In this document: positions 6,063 through 11,069 of the stretch, in pieces | How the letters are laid out: each line of letters starts with the position of its first letter | Position numbering within the stretch: the first letter of the stretch is position 1 | DNA from: JAIVJN01 sp036732565 | GTDB taxonomy: Bacteria; Acidobacteriota; Vicinamibacteria; Vicinamibacterales; UBA2999 | Assembly (NCBI GenBank): GCA_036732565.1 | Contig: DAINCF010000219.1 | Location: forward strand, 1-11,069 | DNA: 11,069 nucleotides | Reading direction: 5' to 3' | Made by a program: the position numbers and the translations under genes | Notes under the pieces: model-generated | What the model saw: only the letters and a program-made list of their open reading frames with translations | Told to the model about the DNA's origin: nothing | The model's database searches: none

Positions 6063-6455
6063 ATGACGTACGCAAGATGGGGGCGCGTTGCGGCGATGGC
6101 CGCGGCAGTGACGCTCCTCGCCATCGCCGTTCCGGTGCACGCACAGCAGGACAAACGTGACCACGCGTCAGTTGCCGGACGCTGGACGGTCTCGCTGTCA
6201 GGACCGCATAAGACCGCTCTCCAGATGGCTCTGGAACAGGACAAGACGACGGTCAAAGGCTCGATCGACAATCCACACGGCGGAGTGTTCCAACTCACCG
6301 GAACGTTCGTCGACCGCAAGCTCGCCCTGGCCACGTCGACCTCCGACCTCGAGCTGACCGCCGAGCTCAAGGATGACGGGACATTGGCGGGCATGTTGTC
6401 AGGCGCGCGCGGCGATTTCGAGTGGACGGCGAAACGGGCCGCGGGTAGTCGATGA
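6063..6455 (+). CDS. Small secreted beta-rich protein
   Basis: This 130-residue protein has a signal peptide (MTYARWGRVAAMAAAVTLLA onward, probable cleavage after VHA, residue 27). The mature 100 residues read as alternating beta strands: VAGRWTVSLSGPHKTALQMA (38-57), TVKGSIDNPHGGVFQLTGTF, LALATSTSDLELTAEL and LAGMLSGARGDFEWTAKRA. The G-x-W-x-V-x-x-S-x-P-H opening and the closing G-x-x-x-W-x-A pattern are like small lipocalin- or barrel-like domains seen in acidobacterial exported proteins, a resemblance from memory. Ligand and role are unknown. GGAGG at 6052-6056 lies six bases before ATG, a strong ribosome binding site that fixes the start. Its stop overlaps the permease start as ATGA, so the two are probably translated together and may act together in the periplasm. 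Confidence 0.85.
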   Translation: MTYARWGRVAAMAAAVTLLAIAVPVHAQQDKRDHASVAGRWTVSLSGPHKTALQMALEQDKTTVKGSIDNPHGGVFQLTGTFVDRKLALATSTSDLELTAELKDDGTLAGMLSGARGDFEWTAKRAAGSR

Positions 6456-8875
6456 TCTGGCGCTCGATCGAGCAGCTCGCGCATGACGTCCGGTACGCCT
6501 TCCGGGCCATTCGGCGCATGCCGGGTCTGGCTGCCGTCGTCATCGTCTCACTCGGCATCGGCATTGGCGTGAACACCGCGGTCTTCACGCGGCTGCAGTA
6601 CATGATTTTCCAGCCGCTTCCCAAGGTCGCCAATTCGGGTGACTTGCATCTCATCGAGCCGCGCACGGACGCTGGCAGCTATCCCGGTGTCTCCTGGCTG
6701 GAATATCGCGATCTGCGCCAGCGGGCGCAGTCGTTTCGCGACGTGCTGGCCGCGCGCATGGTGCCCTTCAACGTGGGTGAAGCGAGCCGGGTCGAGCGGA
6801 CGTTCGGCCAGCTCGTCTCCGCCAACTACTTTTCCGTCCTCGGCGTGCAGCCCGCGCTGGGCCGCTTCTTCCGGCCCGACGAAGCCGAGCAGGTTGGTCG
6901 CGAACCCGTGGCCGTCATTTCCTACGACCTCTGGCAGGCACGCTTCGGCGGCGCGGCCACGGCGATCGGTCAGACGATTCACGTCAATCGGCACGACCTT
7001 GCCATCGTCGGCGTTGCACCCGAGGGCTTTCAAGGGGCCCATCTCGGCCTGCAATTCGACTTGTGGGTGCCGGCCACGCTCGCGCAACTGCTGCTCGCCG
7101 GCTCGCGCGAGCTCGAGGATCGCGGTCAGCGTGGCTACTCCGTGATGGGCCACCTGCGCGCCGGGACGACGCGCGAGCAGGCCGAGGGTGAGATCGATCG
7201 TGCGATGCAGGAGCTGGCGCGGGTCTATCCAGAGACCAACGCCAACATGCGCGGCGAGGTGCTGTCGTTCTGGTGGACGCCTCGCGGACCGCAGCGGATG
7301 TTCGTCGGCGCCCTCGGCATTCTGCAGGGCATCATGCTCATCGTGCTGGTCACCATCTGCGGGAACACAGCCACGCTGATGTTGACGCGCGCCAGCGAGC
7401 GGCAACGCGAGATGGGCGTGCGGCTGGCGATCGGCGCGGGGCGGGGACGTCTGGTGCGCACGGTGCTCACCGAGAACGTGGTGCTCGCGTTGATGGGGGC
7501 GGCGCTGGGGGCGGTGGTCGCGATCTGGGCCACCGAGACGCTGCGCACGATCAGCATGCCCGGCAATATGCCGATCCGGTTCCAGACCCGCGTCGATGCG
7601 GTCGGCTTCGCGTTCACCGGCCTGCTCGGTCTGTTGTGTGGGCTGATCTTCGGCGCCGCTCCGGCGTTCCACCTCGCCCGCGTCGATCCACAACGGGCGA
7701 TTCGCACCGGTACCCTCCTGGCCGGCCCCGGTCGTCTGCGCAGCGCGTTGATGGGCGCCGAGGTCGCTCTGGCGCTCGTCGTGCTGGTCGTGGCAACCCT
7801 GTTCGTGCGCAGTTTCGTGTCCACGAGCAGCACCGACACCGGTTTCAAGCGCGAGGGACTCCTGCTGTCCACCTACGACTTGACCGGTCGGGACACCGAT
7901 CCGCGGACGTTCGCCGCGCGTGTCCAGGATCAGCTCCGCACCATCCCTGGCGTCGAGGACGCGGCGCTGTCGGTCTCGGTCCCGCTGGACATTCACGGGC
8001 TTCCGCTCCGGACGTTCGCCCTGGAGGGTCGGCCACGAGCGGACGGACGACTCGATCGAGCGGCATCGAACACGGTCACGCCTCGATACTTTCAGGCGTT
8101 GAAGATCCCACTCCTTGCCGGTTCCGACTTCGCCGACCTGCGCGACACCGCCGCCCCGGCGCAGGCCATCGTCAACGACGCCTTCGTTCGACGCTATCTC
8201 ACCGACGCAGAGCCACTCGGGCGGCGAGTCCAGAGCGGATCGCGAACCTATGTCATCGTCGGCGTCGTCGCGACGTCGGTATCGGACGCCTTCGACGAAC
8301 CACCGACGCCCGCGATTTACTTCTCATATCGGGATCGGCCGGCGCCGGTCGGCGAGATGCACGTGCGTACACGCGACGGCAACGAGGCCTCGTTGGCGCC
8401 CGAGGTGCGTCGTGTGCTGCGCGACATCGAGCCGACGCTTCCGGTCTACAACGTGCGGAGCATGACCGAGCACATCGACAAGAACCTGGTCATGCGGCGG
8501 ATTCCCGCGCAACTGTTCATCGTGCTTGGCCCGATGCTGCTGGTGCTGGCGTCGATCGGCATCTACGGCGTGGTCGGTCACGTCGTGGCGAGCCGCACGG
8601 CCGAGATCGGCGTGCGCCAGGCGTTGGGCGCGACGCGTCAGCGCGTGGTCGGCGAGATCGTCTTGCAGAGCCTCCGGGCGATCGTGGTTGGCGCCGCGGC
8701 CGGCCTCGTGATTGCCGCCGTGGTGACGTTCGATCTGATGCGCGGCGACGTCAACGCGCTGCCGGTGCTGGTCGGTGTCTCGCTGGTCCTGATGACCGTC
8801 GCGGTCGTCGCGTGCTGGTTGCCCGCGCGCCGCGCGACCCGGATTGACCCGATGGCAGCCCTGAGAAACGAGTAG
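6452..8875 (+). CDS. ADOP-family duplicated FtsX/MacB-type permease
   Basis: An 807-residue membrane protein built from two similar halves, each with a MacB periplasmic core domain and an FtsX permease domain. Half one: helix about 26-46, periplasmic part to about 280, helices near 285-310, 340-362 and 385-405. Half two: helix about 433-453, periplasmic part to about 680, helices near 687-712, 742-760 and 770-790. Coupling-helix motifs recur as ERQREMGVRLAIGAGRGRLV (~316) and SRTAEIGVRQALGATRQRVV (~714), and each half ends with a related sequence (ARVDPQRAIR; ATRIDPMAALRNE). This matches acidobacterial duplicated orphan permeases. Relatives of MacB move or extrude peptides, lipids or antibiotics with a separate ATPase; no ATPase gene is in this window, so one must come from elsewhere if needed. 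The substrate is unknown. ATG overlaps the preceding stop. The stop TAG lies inside a palindromic repeat. Confidence 0.95.
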   Translation: MIWRSIEQLAHDVRYAFRAIRRMPGLAAVVIVSLGIGIGVNTAVFTRLQYMIFQPLPKVANSGDLHLIEPRTDAGSYPGVSWLEYRDLRQRAQSFRDVLAARMVPFNVGEASRVERTFGQLVSANYFSVLGVQPALGRFFRPDEAEQVGREPVAVISYDLWQARFGGAATAIGQTIHVNRHDLAIVGVAPEGFQGAHLGLQFDLWVPATLAQLLLAGSRELEDRGQRGYSVMGHLRAGTTREQAEGEIDRAMQELARVYPETNANMRGEVLSFWWTPRGPQRMFVGALGILQGIMLIVLVTICGNTATLMLTRASERQREMGVRLAIGAGRGRLVRTVLTENVVLALMGAALGAVVAIWATETLRTISMPGNMPIRFQTRVDAVGFAFTGLLGLLCGLIFGAAPAFHLARVDPQRAIRTGTLLAGPGRLRSALMGAEVALALVVLVVATLFVRSFVSTSSTDTGFKREGLLLSTYDLTGRDTDPRTFAARVQDQLRTIPGVEDAALSVSVPLDIHGLPLRTFALEGRPRADGRLDRAASNTVTPRYFQALKIPLLAGSDFADLRDTAAPAQAIVNDAFVRRYLTDAEPLGRRVQSGSRTYVIVGVVATSVSDAFDEPPTPAIYFSYRDRPAPVGEMHVRTRDGNEASLAPEVRRVLRDIEPTLPVYNVRSMTEHIDKNLVMRRIPAQLFIVLGPMLLVLASIGIYGVVGHVVASRTAEIGVRQALGATRQRVVGEIVLQSLRAIVVGAAAGLVIAAVVTFDLMRGDVNALPVLVGVSLVLMTVAVVACWLPARRATRIDPMAALRNE

Positions 8876-8899
8876 GGGCGGTTCGCGAACCGCCCCTAC
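8872..8899. repeat. Perfect 28-bp palindrome, copy 1
   Basis: The 14-base half GTAGGGGCGGTTCG is followed directly by its exact reverse complement. The first TAG in it (8873-8875) is the stop codon of the permease gene. An identical copy is at 10859-10886. It would form a very stable hairpin in RNA, but no T-run follows. It may act as a transcript 3' end signal or be a mobile REP-like element. Confidence 0.9.
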
Positions 8900-8907
8900 T
8901 CCACAAC

Positions 8908-9093
8908 GGTTCCGCACGAGGGTTCCCACGGAGGTTCCTCACGGAGGTTCCCCACGAAGGCCCCACGCGGGTTCCACACGACGGTTCGGGATGATTGTTC
9001 CACCGGCCGTTGCGAACCTCGGCCTGGAACCTCCGTGAGACCCTCGCGTGGAACCTCCGTGCGGCACCTCCGTGGGAACCCTCGTACGGAACC
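8908..9093. repeat. 186-bp inverted array of 12-13-bp units
   Basis: The left half is a run of degenerate units of the form GGTTCCnCACGnA (8908, 8921, 8933, 8946, then weaker units to about 8990). The right half carries the same units in the opposite direction (about 9015-9093). The outer arms 8908-8951 and 9050-9093 are inverted copies matching at 41 of 44 positions; the inner parts match less well. It fills most of the 231-bp gap between convergent genes (permease and PhoD). No convincing open reading frame explains it: translated frames give only short repetitive peptides. Confidence 0.85.
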
Positions 9094-9106
9094 ATCTCGA
9101 AAAGCG

Positions 9107-10693
9107 TTAGAGATCCTGCTGCACGCCAGGCACGCCGTCTTGCACGACGAATTGCGCGCGCGTGGCGATGGGGGCGTCAGGCGTCGTCACGAACGGCACC
9201 GTCTTGTAGGTCGCCCGCCATTCCTGACGGGACACCTCGCACACGACGTAGCCCCGCTGGGTGTTGACGAACTTGATGTGCGGGTTCTCGGTGAGCAGGG
9301 TGGTGCCGCTGGCCGGGAAGTCGACGCCGTCTCCGCCCGAGCTGATGGACGTGCCGACGAACTCGGAGCCGATCGTGGGTGAGGCGGGATTGTCGAAATC
9401 GAGCTTGAGGTCCGCCGCGTAGCTCGCGTGGACGTCGCCGGTCAGCACGATCAGATTCGACACGTGACGTTCGGTCACGCCGCCGAGGATGCGACCACGA
9501 GATGCCGCGTAGCCGTCCCACCCGTCCATGCTCAGCCGCTTCAACGCGCCAGGCTCGAAATCGCGCTGCGCCATGAACACCTGCTGTCCCAGCACGTTCC
9601 ATCGCGCTCGCGATCGATCCAGGCCGTCCAGGACCCAGGCTTCCTGCGCGCTGCCCGTGATCGTGCGGCTGGGGTCGAGCGCCGCGGCGCAGTCGATATC
9701 GGTGCCGTCGCCGCACGCCTGATCGTCCCGATATTGGCGAGTGTCGAGCATGTTGAACTGGACGAGGTCGCCGTAGCGGATCCTCCGGTACATCTGGATG
9801 TCCGGTCCACGCGGGATCGACGCTTTGCGCAAAGGCATGTGCTCGTAGTACGCCTGGAACGCGATCGCGCGTCGCGGCAGGAACTGGTCGGGCGGCGTGC
9901 CGTTCTGGTCGAAGATGCTGGCCCAGTTGTTCTCGACCTCGTGGTCGTCGAACACCACGACCCACGGAAACGAGCCGTGCGCGGCCTGCAGATTTGGATC
10001 GCTCTTGTAGAGAGCGTGCCGATTGCGATACGCCGCCAGCGTGATCGGCTCGCCGCCATCGTGCTGGCGCGGCAGCGTCGGTGAGACGCCGTCCTCGTAG
10101 ATGTAGTCGCCGAGAAAGAGCACGACATCCAGATCCTCGTCGCTCATGTGGCCGTACGCGCTGTAGAAGCCTTGCTCGAAATGCTGACAGGACGAGAACG
10201 CGAACTTCAACTTGTTCAGGTTGTGCGACAACGGCGAGCTCGTCGACGTTCGACCGACCGGGCTCCATTCGCCACCGACGTTGAACTGATACCAGTACGG
10301 ACGCCCCGAGCGCAGCCCCTCAACCTCAACGTGCACCGAATGCGCGAGCGCGGGATCGGCGAACGTGACGCCTTCGTCGATCACGTGTTTCATCCGATCG
10401 TCATGCGCGACCAACCATCGCACCGGGACCCGGACGGGATCCATACCGCCATTGCCGTCGAGTGCGAAAGGACTCGGCGCCAACCGCGTCCACAGGACGA
10501 AGCCATCCGGTGTCGGGTCGCCAGACGCCACACCGAGCGTGAACGGGTTCGTCGCGAACGTCGGCTGCGCGGCCTCCGCGAACGGTTGAAAACGCGACGT
10601 CAACACGAGACCGGCGAAACCGCCGGCCGAGTACAGAAACTGTCGTCGGCCCAGGCCCGAATCCTTGGGTGTCGAAAAAACGGATCGCGACAT
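9107..10693 (-). CDS. PhoD-family alkaline phosphatase/phosphodiesterase, Tat-exported
   Basis: A 528-residue enzyme of the PhoD family, which removes phosphate from phosphomonoesters and diesters outside the cytoplasm, using iron and calcium in characterised members. A Tat signal lies at the N-terminus: LGRRQFLYSAGGFAGLVL with Arg16-Arg17. A PhoD_N beta domain follows (about 45-155; NPFTLGVASGDPTPDGFVLW). The metallophosphatase domain begins at FAFSSCQ (Cys ~169, the metal-binding Cys of the family), then GDYIYED (~195), FDDHEVENNW (~248) and LTGDVHAS (~417). All the metal-binding motifs I look for are present and the length is usual, so it should be active. ATG at 10693 is chosen because GGAGG (10703-10707) lies nine bases upstream; a start at 10735 would add 14 residues before the Tat signal. 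It appears monocistronic and convergent with the permease. No Pho-box is obvious upstream. Confidence 0.95.
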   Translation of the reverse strand: MSRSVFSTPKDSGLGRRQFLYSAGGFAGLVLTSRFQPFAEAAQPTFATNPFTLGVASGDPTPDGFVLWTRLAPSPFALDGNGGMDPVRVPVRWLVAHDDRMKHVIDEGVTFADPALAHSVHVEVEGLRSGRPYWYQFNVGGEWSPVGRTSTSSPLSHNLNKLKFAFSSCQHFEQGFYSAYGHMSDEDLDVVLFLGDYIYEDGVSPTLPRQHDGGEPITLAAYRNRHALYKSDPNLQAAHGSFPWVVVFDDHEVENNWASIFDQNGTPPDQFLPRRAIAFQAYYEHMPLRKASIPRGPDIQMYRRIRYGDLVQFNMLDTRQYRDDQACGDGTDIDCAAALDPSRTITGSAQEAWVLDGLDRSRARWNVLGQQVFMAQRDFEPGALKRLSMDGWDGYAASRGRILGGVTERHVSNLIVLTGDVHASYAADLKLDFDNPASPTIGSEFVGTSISSGGDGVDFPASGTTLLTENPHIKFVNTQRGYVVCEVSRQEWRATYKTVPFVTTPDAPIATRAQFVVQDGVPGVQQDL

Positions 10694-10858
10694 GTGCACG
10701 TACCTCCAGACCACGATGGAGCGAACAGCGCGCACACGCGCCTCCAGCGATCCATCTCAACCTGTCGGCGGATGAGATGCGTCGCCCACGTGCAGCGCCG
10801 TCTTGTCAACGGTGGTCTAGAAGATCGCAGAACGTGTTTGCGAATGCGTGACTGATCT
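10694..10858. promoter_or_regulatory. Upstream region of the PhoD gene
   Basis: This gap must carry the phosphatase promoter and its leader. Visible are the ribosome binding site GGAGG (minus strand, 10703-10707) and a 7-bp inverted repeat, CATCTCA (10753-10759) against TGAGATG (10773-10779) with 13 bases between. No clear -35/-10 or Pho-box is seen by eye, and no small gene is convincing. Confidence 0.35.
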
Positions 10859-10932
10859 GTAGGGGCGGTTCGCGAACCGCCCCTACGAAGCGCGCGTGAA
10901 CCGCCCCTACGAAGCGCGTGAACCGCCCCTAC
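10859..10932. repeat. 28-bp palindrome, copy 2, with two extra half-units
   Basis: The perfect 28-bp palindrome (10859-10886) is identical to that at 8872-8899. It is followed by a 24-bp unit (10887-10910) and a 22-bp unit (10911-10932), each starting GAAGCGCG and ending GAACCGCCCCTAC, the right half of the palindrome. Read on the minus strand, three GTAGGGGCGGTTC copies follow a gene end, and the first supplies its TAG stop (10931-10929). The two spacer units differ by a CG pair, as expected from tandem slippage. Confidence 0.9.
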
Positions 10933-11069
10933 GAGCGCGCGAACAACGCTTCGGCGTCGGCGAAGCTGTACGGATGCCGCTCCATCGACGTCCACGTGCC
11001 GGCGCGACGCATCTCTTGCGCGATCGATTGCAGTAGTCCGAGCGTCACCAGCATCGCCACCGGGCCGAT
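10929..11069 (-). CDS. C-terminal end of an unidentified protein (partial)
   Basis: The frame is open from the window edge for 46 residues and ends at TAG in the repeat. The sequence starts IGPVAMLVTLGLLQSIAQEM, a hydrophobic helix-like stretch, and ends ERHPYSFADAEALFARS. Composition looks coding rather than shadow: mixed residues and no arginine excess. I do not recognise the family from this tail. The hydrophobic segment could be a buried or membrane helix. The gene's start and most of its length lie beyond the window. It points in the same direction as the phosphatase gene, with the repeat array and about 165 bp between them, so a shared transcript is possible. Confidence 0.6.
   Translation of the reverse strand: MGPVAMLVTLGLLQSIAQEMRRAGTWTSMERHPYSFADAEALFARS

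Noticed and set aside
6548..7996. 482-residue minus-strand frame opposite the permease gene
   Set aside because: Composition (many Arg, Gln, His, Gly, Asp) is typical of an antisense shadow in GC-rich DNA, and no domain or signal is visible.
7273..8847. 524-residue plus-strand frame inside the permease gene
   Set aside because: Another-frame shadow, very arginine-rich, with no recognisable domain.
8872..8899. Standard intrinsic terminator
   Set aside because: The stem is strong, but no T-run follows on either strand, so I call it a repeat and leave termination as a possibility.
8908..9093. CRISPR-like array
   Set aside because: Units are 12-13 bp, degenerate, without unique spacers of constant length, and reverse direction in the middle; no cas gene is nearby.
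8995..9382. Short plus-strand frames across the inverted array
   Set aside because: They translate the repeat units (peptides such as NLRET, LRGNP) and run into antisense of the PhoD gene; no start site supports them.
10600..10995. 131-residue minus-strand frame upstream of PhoD with repeated RRGGSR peptides
   Set aside because: The peptide repeats come from reading through the palindrome copies; the frame overlaps both the PhoD start and the end of the right-end gene.

Overview
The window is high-GC, densely coded bacterial DNA. The best single clue to its origin is an 807-residue duplicated FtsX/MacB-type permease with no ATPase beside it, which matches the acidobacterial duplicated orphan permease (ADOP) family. 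Small secreted proteins of acidobacterial type and many hairpin repeats at gene ends fit the same picture. I infer Acidobacteriota, perhaps the Vicinamibacteria, but have run no search. I see no tRNA, rRNA, CRISPR array, insertion sequence or phage gene. No gene-free stretch exceeds 300 bases.

Left part (1-3941). A secreted PQQ-type beta-propeller protein (minus strand) is divergent from a plus-strand cluster: an ECF sigma factor, a one-TM anti-sigma-like protein overlapping it by ATGA, a secreted protein of unknown function, and a stand-alone OmpR-type winged-helix protein whose start lies inside the previous gene. This looks like a cell-surface stress circuit.

Middle part (4018-8875). An OmpR-family response regulator and a PhoQ-like histidine kinase (minus strand) are divergent from a plus-strand set: a 42-residue membrane peptide, a small secreted beta-rich protein and the ADOP permease. 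The shared promoter region holds two pairs of 11-bp direct repeats facing away from each other, a likely operator for the response regulator. The reading I favour is one module in which the two-component system controls both itself and the permease operon.

Right part (8876-11069). A Tat-exported PhoD-type alkaline phosphatase/phosphodiesterase runs convergent to the permease. It is followed by the last 46 codons of an unidentified minus-strand gene that continues past the window.

Nearly every gap between operons or convergent genes holds a hairpin repeat. Several types occur: tetraloop hairpins, a perfect 28-bp palindrome present twice, a divergent widespread-type palindrome between the regulator and kinase genes, and a 186-bp inverted array of 12-13-bp units. 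Three coding regions end on a TAG lying inside such an element. The repeats, the two-sided operator and the orphan winged-helix protein are the parts most worth following up.
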